Under the pieces are notes generated by a model, which saw only the letters and a list, made by a program, of their open reading frames with translations, made no database searches and was not told where the DNA came from. A program made the position numbers and the translations under genes. 18,991 nt of DNA, taken from the NCBI GenBank assembly GCA_031273735.1, contig JAISRI010000032.1, positions 1-18,991 on the forward strand. The letters are read 5' to 3'. Below are positions 6,720 to 13,546 of the stretch, piece after piece. This DNA comes from Helicobacteraceae bacterium (GTDB lineage Bacteria > Campylobacterota > Campylobacteria > Campylobacterales > SZUA-545). Within the stretch, counting starts at the first letter, position 1. Every line of letters starts with the position of its first letter.

Positions 6720-8087
6720 TTAGAAGCTTTCATCATCAAAATCATTCAAGATATTGCGTTGTGGCAGACGCTCGCACAGAAACTCTATATCTTCTTTGGA
6801 TAGCTTGTTATACGAAAGATAAATATCCGCTAGATTTGTTAGGTTACCAATCCATTCGGGTAGTTCGGATAGAGCGCTACCCCCAATACTAAGCGCTTTT
6901 AGGTTTGTTAGATTTTCGATCTCTTTGGGGATTTTGGACAGGTTGTTAAGCGAAAGACCAAACCGCGTTAGGTTTATTAGGTTTCCGATCTCTTTGGGTA
7001 GTTTGAATAGGTTATTGCCCCTAAGATCAAGCTCCTTTAGGTTTGTTAGATTTCCGATCTCTTTGGGTAGTTCAGATAGGGCGCTATCCCTAATAATAAG
7101 CTCCGTTAGGTTTGTTAGATTTCCGATCTCTTTGGGTAGTTCGGACAGTTTATTAGACGAAACGTAAAGCCACGTTAGATTTGTTAAATTACCGATCCGT
7201 TCTGACAGCTTGGATAAATTGTTACTCCAAAGATCAAGCCGCATTAGGTTTGTGAGATTGCCGATCCATTCGGGCAGTTCTGATAGGGCGCCGTATCCAA
7301 TACTAAGCTCCGTTAGGTTTGTTAAATTACCGATCCATTCGGGCGGTTCGGATAGGTTGTTGTCTATAAGATCAAGGTGGGTTAGGTTTATTAGATTTCC
7401 GATCTCTTTGGGCAGTTCGGATAAGTTGTTGCCCATAAGATCAAGATCTGTTAGATTTATTAAATTACCGATCTCTTTGGGTAGTTCGGATATATTGTTA
7501 TCCCTAAGTTCAAGCCGCGTTAGGTTTATTAGATTTCCGATCTCTTTGGGCAATTCAGATATGGCGCTATCCGCAACAATAAGATTCGTTAGGTTTATTA
7601 GATTTCCAATCTCTTTGGGCAGTTTGGATAAGTTGTTGCCCCTAATTTCAAGCCACGCTAGGTTTGTTAGATTTCTGATCTCTTGCGGCAATTCGGATAA
7701 CTTGCCGCCTTCAATACTAAGCTCCGTTAGGTTTGTTAAATTGCCGATCTCTTTAGGTAGTTCGGATAGCTTGTTAAATGAAAGATCGAGCTTTGTTAAA
7801 TTTATTAAATTGCCGATCTCTTTAGGTAGTTCAGACAGCTTGTTTTCCATAAGATTAAGCTCTGCTAGGTTTGTTAGATTTCCAATTTCTTTAGGTAGTT
7901 CGTATAGGTCGTTAAAAGAAAGATCAAGCCTCGTTAGACTAAGCGCTATTTTTATATCTCTTGGAAAACGTTCCTTTTTTACTCTGTTTTTATAAGCCCA
8001 CTCTACAAGCCTATCAAACCAACTATAATCTTTATCTATTGGAAGATTATCGCCCATTCTAGTCTGCGCCCTTTCTATTTGCCGCAT
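6720..8087 (-). CDS. leucine-rich-repeat protein, 16 x 23 residues
   Basis: From ATG 8087 this is a 455-residue LRR protein; Met at 8057 is an equally possible start. An N-terminal segment (SWFDRLVEWAYKNR, then FPRD) caps 16 unbroken repeats of exactly 23 residues (54-421), consensus LxLxxNxLSELPKEIGNLTNL. A seventeenth, divergent unit and an acidic tail (NDFDDESF) close it. No signal peptide or membrane segment is present, so it should be cytoplasmic and act by protein binding; LRRs of this class serve as scaffolds or host-interaction modules. The frame stays open to a TTG at 8294, but that TTG sits in the ssrA promoter and has no ribosome binding site. It is convergent with trhP and divergent from ssrA. 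Confidence 0.85.
   Translation of the reverse strand: MRQIERAQTRMGDNLPIDKDYSWFDRLVEWAYKNRVKKERFPRDIKIALSLTRLDLSFNDLYELPKEIGNLTNLAELNLMENKLSELPKEIGNLINLTKLDLSFNKLSELPKEIGNLTNLTELSIEGGKLSELPQEIRNLTNLAWLEIRGNNLSKLPKEIGNLINLTNLIVADSAISELPKEIGNLINLTRLELRDNNISELPKEIGNLINLTDLDLMGNNLSELPKEIGNLINLTHLDLIDNNLSEPPEWIGNLTNLTELSIGYGALSELPEWIGNLTNLMRLDLWSNNLSKLSERIGNLTNLTWLYVSSNKLSELPKEIGNLTNLTELIIRDSALSELPKEIGNLTNLKELDLRGNNLFKLPKEIGNLINLTRFGLSLNNLSKIPKEIENLTNLKALSIGGSALSELPEWIGNLTNLADIYLSYNKLSKEDIEFLCERLPQRNILNDFDDESF
6825..7928 (-). repeat. 69-nt tandem repeats encoding the LRR domain
   Basis: Sixteen consecutive 69-nt units without a single length change, each encoding one 23-residue leucine-rich repeat. 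The part encoding LPKEIGNLTNL is nearly invariant; the rest varies. Such arrays gain or lose units by recombination and are prone to assembly collapse. Confidence 0.88.
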
Positions 8088-8287
8088 TGTAGAATGCCAA
8101 GCCTTACGCCAGACTAATTTAAGCCCGTCTTGAGCGGCAACGATCGCGGCTAAACCGCCGCCTCTTGCGATAAAGCCTAGTTTTTGCGTCGCGGCGGCTT
8201 TACGCTCTCCTAACAAACGCCGCGCTTTCGCGCAACGTTTTTTATCGTCGTTTTTAGTTTTCCAAGGCGCGGTTTTTGCGCCGTCTC

Positions 8288-8316
8288 TTGACAAACTTAA
8301 AAAATGCGACTAGAAT
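8288..8316 (+). promoter_or_regulatory. sigma-70 promoter of ssrA
   Basis: TTGACA (8288-8293), a 17-nt spacer and TAGAAT (8311-8316). The mature 5' end of tmRNA lies 17 nt past the -10, leaving a short leader for RNase P to remove. A near-twin drives the DUF2325 gene. Confidence 0.85.
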
Positions 8317-8332
8317 AACGCCTCTTTTTTGT

Positions 8333-8685
8333 GGGGCTGACTTGGCTTCGACGGGAAAGCGCAATGTTAGGTTGCATGTCGGCGTGGGAACAGCCGTAAA
8401 ACTACCCGCAAAATTTAAACGCAAATAACGCAAGTTATCGTCCCGCTTACGCTTTAGCGGCGTAAAGGACAGGTTCTTAAGTTTCGCCGCGCGGCTTAAG
8501 ACGCCTTCAACCAATAGCGGCTTTGGCGCGATCGTTGGCTTTATCGCGTCGAGATTAGCCTGCGTCTTTGGAAGGGTTTGCCCCGTTGTTTCTCCAAAGG
8601 CAAAGATATACAACGGGAACTAAACATGTAGACGCCTAAGGTTTTGCTTTTTTGGACAGGGGTTCGATACCCCTCAGCTCCACCA
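8333..8685 (+). ncRNA. ssrA: transfer-messenger RNA (tmRNA)
   Basis: A 353-nt one-piece tmRNA that rescues stalled ribosomes with SmpB. The acceptor stem pairs GGGGCTG (8333-8339) with CAGCTCC (8675-8681), followed by an encoded ACCA. The T arm is AGGGG-TTCGATA-CCCCT just before. After the 5' tRNA-like domain, the resume codon GCA (8421) opens a tag reading frame to a TAA at 8463-8465: ANNASYRPAYALAA. Epsilonproteobacterial tags I recall (C. jejuni ANNVKFAPAYAKAA, H. pylori VNNTDYAPAYAKAA) share the NN, PAY and AA elements; the ALAA end here is the protease-recognised form seen in E. coli. Pseudoknot regions were not folded in detail. Confidence 0.96.
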
Positions 8686-8720
8686 CTTTTACGCTACGCT
8701 GTTCAAAAAAACAACCTTCC

Positions 8721-8741
8721 GCGCGATATACGCGCAGTTTT
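8721..8741 (+). terminator. probable intrinsic terminator of ssrA
   Basis: A hairpin GCGCG-ATATA-CGCGC (8721-8735) followed by AGTTTT, 36 nt after the tmRNA 3' end. The T run is short, so strength is uncertain. Between here and the promoter at 8992 the 368-nt gap shows only AT-rich sequence with no open frame I would defend. Confidence 0.5.
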
Positions 8742-8991
8742 CAAACGAGCATATACGCCAACAATAAGCCCGTGAAACGCCTTTACGTTTTTGCCTTTTT
8801 CATAATTAACGCTTGAAATTACAGAAAACGAAAATGCAAATCGGTAAAAGTAAGTTTCTGCTCAGCGCCCTCGAAAACCTCTTGTAAACGGGGTTTATTA
8901 CGTTTGGGCGCAAAGAGCTACGCATAATTTAAGCGATAATATGTTACGATTTTCAGGATATTGATTATCAGTATTTCAAAAAGATTGAGCC

Positions 8992-9020
8992 TTGACAAAG
9001 CAACTGGATTAAGCTAGAAT
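8992..9020 (+). promoter_or_regulatory. sigma-70 promoter of the DUF2325 gene
   Basis: TTGACA (8992-8997), 17-nt spacer, TAGAAT (9015-9020), the same hexamers and spacing as the ssrA promoter. The leader is about 25-30 nt and contains AAAGGA as ribosome binding site. Confidence 0.82.
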
Positions 9021-9053
9021 GTCAAGTAAGTCAATCGAATTAAAGGATTTGAA

Positions 9054-9428
9054 ATGTCGGTTTTAGTTTTAGGCGGCGATCGCGTCGATGCGATCAAAGA
9101 GGCGCTCTATTCGCGGGGCGTTTCGCAAATTACCCATTGGGATATGAGAAAAGCGCGCGATTGCGATCGCAAGTTGCCAGAGTGCGCGGATTGCGTGGTG
9201 ATGATAATAGATTATCTTAGTCATAACGCGATGAATCACTTCAAAAAAGAGGCGAAAAAAAACAACGTGCCGATCATTTGCGCCAAACGCGGAACAGGTT
9301 CGATTGCGTGCGCGTTAGATCGCATAGGTTTTGCAAACGGCAAGCTAGGCGCGAGCAAAGCGGAGCCGATCGCGGCAACAAAAAACGAATGCGCGAAGCG
9401 CTGTCGCAATATCGGTAAAAAAAACTAG
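9054..9428 (+). CDS. DUF2325 domain protein
   Basis: A 124-residue protein fitting DUF2325: N-terminal SVLVLGGDRVDAIKEAL strand-helix, a central ADCVVMIIDYLSHNAMNHFKK segment in which the DYLSHNAM motif is the family hallmark, and IICAKRGTGSIACAL closing the domain near residue 88. The last 35 residues are a Lys/Cys-containing tail (CAKRC). The biochemical function of the family is not known to me; it is small, soluble and Rossmann-like in pattern. The ATG has AAAGGA upstream and its own strong promoter, and it is expressed alone, between ssrA and the toxin-antitoxin pair. Four of its six or so cysteines are in CxxC-like pairs or near, so redox or metal sensing is possible but unproven. Confidence 0.75.
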   Translation: MSVLVLGGDRVDAIKEALYSRGVSQITHWDMRKARDCDRKLPECADCVVMIIDYLSHNAMNHFKKEAKKNNVPIICAKRGTGSIACALDRIGFANGKLGASKAEPIAATKNECAKRCRNIGKKN

Positions 9429-9524
9429 CGCGGAAGGTTGGCGACGCTATCCAAATATTGTCGCTTCAGATTTTCAGAGAGAAACGCTTTGGTATTTGAA
9501 GGCGATTTGAAAGTAGCGTTGCCG

Positions 9525-9584
9525 CGATCCCTCTAAACGAGGTATCGGTCGGACTAGCGTAAGGTAACAAGGTTGTCCTACAAC
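9525..9584. other. two hairpins between convergent genes
   Basis: In the 195-nt gap between the DUF2325 gene and the convergent toxin-like gene there are two stems: CGATCCCTC/GAGGTATCG (9525-9547, one mismatch) and GTTGT-CCT-ACAAC (9572-9584). Neither has a T run on either strand, so terminators are not certain. Nothing else is recognisable in the gap. Confidence 0.3.
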
Positions 9585-9623
9585 GCCGTAAGGGGCTTTA
9601 TAGGCGGATAAGATTCTGGAAGG

Positions 9624-10091
9624 CTAGGTAGCGTTAAATATAGCGTCATAATCTACGGCTTCTTGGATATTGATAGAAAGAAAAGGACTTAGCTTAATAC
9701 CATTAGCTATAGCTATAAATAAATCCTTTGGAATGTTAACGTCTATCGCTTTTATCTCTCCAACTATTAACTGTGGTAACTCTGCCCTATTGTGATATAT
9801 TATATCATTACAATCAATAACCGTATCGTTGCTTTTTACAAACCCGCCAAGATCGCCAGCTTTAGGGGGAATAAGACAAGATAACGCTTCTTTACTAGGC
9901 TCATAACGTCTTTTAAGTTTATCCTTCTGAGATGTAAGCTTAGCCAACAAAACATAATTATTGTCTAACGGCGGCAACCCTATATGATAGTGTGGCGGAG
10001 CTTCTGTTTTGTAGGTTCTGTTTCTGAATAGAAATAGGCTATTAGACGTCCAACGAATGGCTTCAGTAGCAGTATCAAATGGGAAATCCAT
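9624..10091 (-). CDS. putative toxin of a Panacea-type toxin-antitoxin pair
   Basis: A 155-residue soluble protein I cannot assign to a named family. Visible elements are PPHYHIGLP (32-40), YVLLAKLTSQKDKLKRRY (46-63), LIPPKAGDLGG and TVIDCNDIIYH, followed by a C-terminal helical part. A short His-containing strand, 'nnYVLLakLTS' and 'S-x-IDCN' recall small beta-barrel proteins found beside antitoxins, but this is pattern memory only. Its ATG begins 2 nt after the antitoxin stop, so the two are translationally coupled; antitoxin first, toxin second is the classical order. The composition is more AT-rich than neighbours and lacks the HIP1 octamer, fitting recent acquisition. The toxin role is inferred from context alone. 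Confidence 0.62.
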   Translation of the reverse strand: MDFPFDTATEAIRWTSNSLFLFRNRTYKTEAPPHYHIGLPPLDNNYVLLAKLTSQKDKLKRRYEPSKEALSCLIPPKAGDLGGFVKSNDTVIDCNDIIYHNRAELPQLIVGEIKAIDVNIPKDLFIAIANGIKLSPFLSINIQEAVDYDAIFNAT

Positions 10092-10093
10092 AC

Positions 10094-10672
10094 CTAAAAG
10101 AACCCGTTATAGAACTCTTTATTTATCTGAACTATGTCTTTAGGTATTGTATTAAATGGGTCGTCTTCTATAAGAGAATCTTCAAAGAAATCGTCTACTA
10201 AGATTTTTTCGCGACCATTTCGGTCTTCCAAAAATCTACGTTCAAATCTTTTCCACTCTGGATATATGTGGGTCAGCTCCCACAACCGATCGCTATCAAA
10301 GCGTCCAAAATTGTTGAGCGAGAACTCTAGGGCTTCAATATCAGACTTAGACAAATGATCTAGGTCGTCAGGTTTAACCTCCTCCACAGCCTCTATATCA
10401 TATTCGCGGAGAAGAATAAGGAACTTATCACGGTAATCCGTTACGACTTTCTCTATTTCGATGTTACCCGCTTTAAGCAAATCTTTAGCCAAAGAAGGAA
10501 CAGCCCCATTTCGCATTGCATAGTAGGTATCCTTTGTGATCATGCGCCCATACCTGCGTAGATGGTAGCGATCGGCAAAAAACAGGAGCTTCAAAGCGGA
10601 TCGTTTGTCAAGACTACCCTTTGCCTTAACTAGGTAATAAATGGCTTGAATAATGGTTTTCTCTTTGTCCAT
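10094..10672 (-). CDS. Panacea/SocA-like (DUF4065) antitoxin
   Basis: A 192-residue protein with the Panacea (SocA-like, DUF4065) fold. The core is at residues about 7-65: AIYYLVKAKG, LDKRSALKLLFFADRYHL, ITKDTYYAMRNGAVPSLAKDLL, matching the family's 'KLLYFADRYHL' and 'Y-x-x-x-x-GPVPS' blocks. The C-terminal part (LSKSDIEALEFSLNNFGRFDSDRLWELTHIYPEWK) is also typical, with the Leu-Trp-Glu-Leu-Thr-His segment. Panacea antitoxins neutralise many unrelated toxins by direct binding. The ATG has only a weak upstream site; TAAAAT about 22 nt upstream could be the -10. It leads a two-gene operon with the putative toxin and lies just downstream of tRNA-Ser on the same strand. Confidence 0.85.
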   Translation of the reverse strand: MDKEKTIIQAIYYLVKAKGSLDKRSALKLLFFADRYHLRRYGRMITKDTYYAMRNGAVPSLAKDLLKAGNIEIEKVVTDYRDKFLILLREYDIEAVEEVKPDDLDHLSKSDIEALEFSLNNFGRFDSDRLWELTHIYPEWKRFERRFLEDRNGREKILVDDFFEDSLIEDDPFNTIPKDIVQINKEFYNGFF

Positions 10673-10813
10673 ATCGAATGATAACGTATTTTAGGTGAAA
10701 GAACCATAGCTGTGAGAAGTTTAAGGTTCGTGGCGCTAGGATATAAAACCTCGTATTGTGGCGCTATTTGTGGTCTTAATATGGGGAATAAACCAACAAA
10801 GCGTCTTGTGGTG

Positions 10814-10903
10814 TGGCGGACAGGGAGGGATTCGAACCCTCGATAGGTATTACCCTATGCGCGCCTTCCAAGCGCGTGCGTTCAACCGCTCTGCCACCTG
10901 TCC
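10814..10903 (-). tRNA. tRNA-Ser(GGA)
   Basis: A 90-nt class II tRNA. The acceptor arm GGACAGG pairs with CCTGTCC, followed by discriminator G and an encoded CCA. The anticodon stem CGCGC/GCGCG holds loop TTGGAAG with anticodon GGA (codons UCC and UCU). A long variable arm (ATAGGGTAATACCTAT) is diagnostic of serine, and the T loop is GGGTTCGAATCCC. A TAAGAT hexamer (10921-10926, minus) is a plausible -10. It marks one side of the toxin-antitoxin module. Confidence 0.96.
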
Positions 10904-10983
10904 AACCAAGTCGAGGCGTAATCTTAGCGCTACTTAGCTTTACAAATTAAACGTTTGATTAAAGTCGTACCGAAAACCCCCTT

Positions 10984-11772
10984 TTAGCAATCGCGGCACG
11001 CCCAAAAATCTACTTCCACGCCGTTATCTTTACGTCTAAAGCTATAACTCCACGTAGTTTCTATGCCCATTTCAATCGTAAATTGATCCGCGCCGTTCCA
11101 TTTATACGAAAGTTCGAGCGTATTGTAATATTCGTCGTCGCTGATTTTTACGTTGTAAGTTATATCTTTGCCAACCTCTAGTTTTTCTTTCCAAGCGTCT
11201 TTCCAACTTTGATAAACTCTGCCGAGCTTGCCGCTTTTGTAATCCTGATAGACCTGCTCTAACGTCCGATTTGGATAAAAGCAAGAGTAGCTAAGATAGT
11301 AACTATGGTCTGTTTCGCCCTCCGTAAAAGAGCGCCTGCAATTTGTCGGAAGCGGCCAACTAAAAAGCGCGAAATGCGCGCCCTCTTCTGTTTGCCAAAA
11401 CGAGTATTCTTGCGAATAGGCGTTGCGGTGCGCCCCTATCGTTATAAAATTATCGCCGCCGCGCTCATAAACGATCTCTATCCTATCGTTTGCAATGGCG
11501 CCCTGATAGCTTAGAGGCATATTTTCGGGTAGCTTATTTTTCAATAACTTTCGCAGAGGCGCGTCGCCTATGCCAATCTTGCCTTTTTTGTAATCCGCGT
11601 AGAGGCGCTCCATCGTCTTACCCTTATAAAAACACTCAAAACCCCTAAAATACGTCAATTCATACCCTACGCCGCTGTTCCACCCGCCCGTTGGTTCCTG
11701 TTGCGCGCATTCGGGCGGGAGCGCGGCGCAAGCTATCCCAAAAGCGGCAAAAAACGCCAATAACTTTTTCAT
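10984..11772 (-). CDS. secreted protein with an internal duplication
   Basis: A 262-residue exported protein I do not recognise. Residues 1-17 are a signal peptide (MKKLLAFFAAFGIACAA). Two halves repeat: ECFYKGKTMERLYADYKKGK (47-66) then beta-rich sequence to about 136, and SCFYPNRTLEQVYQDYKSGK (163-182) then beta-rich sequence to the end. The shared pattern is CFY-x3-T-x-E-x2-Y-x-DYK-x-GK-x-G. Six cysteines in the mature part could form disulphides. The ATG follows AAAGAGA. It is transcribed alone, divergent from the FtsL-shaped gene, upstream of tRNA-Ser on the same strand. No homologue is known to me and no function is suggested by context. Confidence 0.72.
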   Translation of the reverse strand: MKKLLAFFAAFGIACAALPPECAQQEPTGGWNSGVGYELTYFRGFECFYKGKTMERLYADYKKGKIGIGDAPLRKLLKNKLPENMPLSYQGAIANDRIEIVYERGGDNFITIGAHRNAYSQEYSFWQTEEGAHFALFSWPLPTNCRRSFTEGETDHSYYLSYSCFYPNRTLEQVYQDYKSGKLGRVYQSWKDAWKEKLEVGKDITYNVKISDDEYYNTLELSYKWNGADQFTIEMGIETTWSYSFRRKDNGVEVDFWACRDC

Positions 11773-11832
11773 TTTTTCTCTTTAGCGTAAATAAAACCGA
11801 AAGGCTATCATAAAAGCGCAAAGTCGATCTGA

Positions 11833-11838
11833 TAAAAT
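11833..11838 (+). promoter_or_regulatory. possible -10 box of the TM/coiled-coil gene
   Basis: TAAAAT lies 24 nt upstream of the ATG at 11862, with AAAGGA between as ribosome binding site. No convincing -35 is visible, as is usual for Campylobacterota promoters. Confidence 0.3.
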
Positions 11839-11861
11839 AAGAGGTTGATAAAGGATTTTTT

Positions 11862-12122
11862 ATGCGTTTTGACGATTTTGGCGAACCAAAAAAGCCGCCG
11901 CAAGGCGTCGATCCATACGTTTTGCCGACGATTACCGCGATGTTGATCGCTCTCGCGATTTTCGCGCCGAAAATATATATCGCTAACGAGATCTATCTGA
12001 TCAGTCTGAAAATCGAGCGCAATAAACTCGCTTTAGAGGCTCTAAACGACGCTAATAGCCGCCTAAAGCGCAAGATGGAAGCGAAGATTATCGCCGTTGA
12101 AAATCCGTTCGCGAACGAGTAA
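11862..12122 (+). CDS. FtsL/DivIC-shaped membrane protein
   Basis: An 86-residue protein with a short cytoplasmic N-terminus (Pro-rich, FGEPKKPPQG), one transmembrane segment (about 20-36) and a coiled coil (about 40-75, ISLKIERNKLALEALNDANS then RLKRKMEAK). This is the plan of the divisome/septum-initiator proteins FtsL, FtsB and DivIC. The segment LPTITAM...APKIYIANEIYLISLKIE resembles small proteins I associate with Campylobacter relatives (PKIYLANNIYYLS type). The start ATG has AAAGGA 7 nt upstream. It lies 64 nt before the HtrA-like gene and is probably in the same transcript. A role in cell division is a guess from topology only. Confidence 0.68.
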   Translation: MRFDDFGEPKKPPQGVDPYVLPTITAMLIALAIFAPKIYIANEIYLISLKIERNKLALEALNDANSRLKRKMEAKIIAVENPFANE

Positions 12123-12186
12123 GTTTTGACGCGCGGCTTAATTTTCAGGCGATTTAACCGATTTTTCTGCTTCTAAGGAATAATAG

Positions 12187-13545
12187 ATGCGTTTTTGGCT
12201 TTTTGTAGCGTCAGCCTTGTTCGCCGCGACTTTAAGCGCGAACGAAGAGCTTCAATCGACCGAGCTTTTCGCCTCGTTCGCGCCTATGATCGCCGCCGCC
12301 TCCAAAAACGTGGTTTATTTGGAAAGCGCGGAGGATACTCAAGCGGGGATTGCTACGCCCTTTGCGGAAGATTCGTGGTTTAAGCCATACTTTCAATATC
12401 CGCAACTAGGCTTGACGACGCGAAAACTGCGCCGATCGCTAGGAAGCGGCGTGATCGTTTCCAATAGAGGACTGATCGTTACTAGCGCGAAAGTCGCGCA
12501 AAACCGCGCGACGCTTAAAGCGATCGTCCCCGATTTTCCCGAAGCGCTCGACGCGAAGGTGTTGGGAGTCGATCAGTTAGCCGATCTAGCCGTTCTTAGG
12601 GTGATAGCCGATAATCTGCCAGAGCCGATTTTTGCCGATCCGTCGGCGGCGCAAACGGGCGATCTGATCTTTACGATCGGCAATCCGCTAGGAATCGAGC
12701 CTGTCGCGTCGATGGGCGTAATTTCGACGATCGGCAAACAATTTGAAAGCGATCGCCTGTTTCAAACCGATCTAGAGATCGGAGGCGGCGCTATTGGCGG
12801 CGCGGTGATCAACGCTAAAGGCGAACTGCTTGGCGTCGCCTCTTATTTGCGCGGAACGAAACAGACGGAAACGCAAGGCGGATTTTTTCTGCCAATCGAT
12901 CGCGTTAGAGCGATCGCCGAAAGAATCGAGCGATCGGGCGCCGCGAAAGAGGCGTGGCTTGGCATAGCCGTAGCCGATCTAACGCCCGAAATGAAAAGCT
13001 ACTTTGGGCGCGAGGAAGGCGTGTTGATTACCGCCGTAGAGGGACATTCTCCCGCAGAAAACGCGGGCTTAAAAAGAGGCGATCTGATTTTGCTTGCGGA
13101 TAACGTGGAGCTTGGTTCCGTCGCGGATTTTGAGCGGCTTTTATCGACGATCGTCGCCGATCGGGAGCTGGCGTTCTTATTTTTGCGCGATAGAAAACTT
13201 AGCGAGGCGTTTTTGCGCGTCGGCAGATTAGAGATTTCGGGCAGAAACGCGGTCGCTAGGACGTTTTATTATCAAGGTTTGACGCTTGAAACGCTAACTG
13301 CGGCTTGGCGCGAAAGATTGGGCTTGACGGGCGATTTGCTTGGCGCGGCGGTCGTCGATATGGACGCGACAAGCCTTGCGGCTAAAAGCGGTTTTGAAAC
13401 GGGCGACGTGATCGTTCAAATCGACGGGAACGAAATAGATTCTTTGACGCAACTCCAAGAGGCGATCGCCAAAAAGCCGCCAAGCGTTTTTAGCGTCGTT
13501 CGCGGCGGGCTTGTCGTGAATCTTAATCTAGAAAACGAGCGCTAA
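12187..13545 (+). CDS. HtrA/DegP-family pseudoprotease with two PDZ domains
   Basis: A 452-residue periplasmic protein with full HtrA architecture: signal peptide (1-18), trypsin-like domain (about 30-250), PDZ1 (256-345) and PDZ2 (about 366-450). The protease domain aligns well around the active site, but two of three catalytic residues are gone. The family's TNNHV is TSAKV here, so His is Lys102. The family's GNSGG is GAIGG, so the nucleophile Ser is Ile203; the codons AAA and ATT are unambiguous. The Asp (ADLAV, Asp133) is kept. Hydrolysis is therefore very unlikely; a chaperone, scaffold or regulator role is inferred. PDZ1 keeps its carboxylate-binding strand (EGVLITAVEGHSPAENAGL). The ATG has AAGGAA upstream. 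moaD begins 1 nt after the stop. Confidence 0.9.
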   Translation: MRFWLFVASALFAATLSANEELQSTELFASFAPMIAAASKNVVYLESAEDTQAGIATPFAEDSWFKPYFQYPQLGLTTRKLRRSLGSGVIVSNRGLIVTSAKVAQNRATLKAIVPDFPEALDAKVLGVDQLADLAVLRVIADNLPEPIFADPSAAQTGDLIFTIGNPLGIEPVASMGVISTIGKQFESDRLFQTDLEIGGGAIGGAVINAKGELLGVASYLRGTKQTETQGGFFLPIDRVRAIAERIERSGAAKEAWLGIAVADLTPEMKSYFGREEGVLITAVEGHSPAENAGLKRGDLILLADNVELGSVADFERLLSTIVADRELAFLFLRDRKLSEAFLRVGRLEISGRNAVARTFYYQGLTLETLTAAWRERLGLTGDLLGAAVVDMDATSLAAKSGFETGDVIVQIDGNEIDSLTQLQEAIAKKPPSVFSVVRGGLVVNLNLENER

Positions 13546-13546
13546 C

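Noticed and set aside
6825..7928. Regular repeats that could suggest a CRISPR array
   Set aside because: Units are 69 nt with no spacers and encode an in-frame LRR protein.
7210..7995. 261-codon plus-strand open frame opposite the LRR gene
   Set aside because: Antisense shadow of the 69-nt repeats; its protein is a repetitive Ser/Arg/Phe string mirroring the LRR units, with no ribosome binding site.
8088..8294. 69-codon N-terminal extension of the LRR protein to a TTG start
   Set aside because: The TTG falls in the ssrA -35 region and has no ribosome binding site; ATG at 8087 or 8057 is better, though the open frame and GC-rich hairpins here may be relics.
8254..8613. 119-codon minus-strand open frame over ssrA
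   Set aside because: Lies antisense to the tmRNA, which is certain from its stems, tag and promoter.
9555..9600. GTAAGGTAACAAGG, reminiscent of the 16S rRNA 3' end
   Set aside because: Only a short partial resemblance and the flanking 16S sequence, including the anti-Shine-Dalgarno, is absent.
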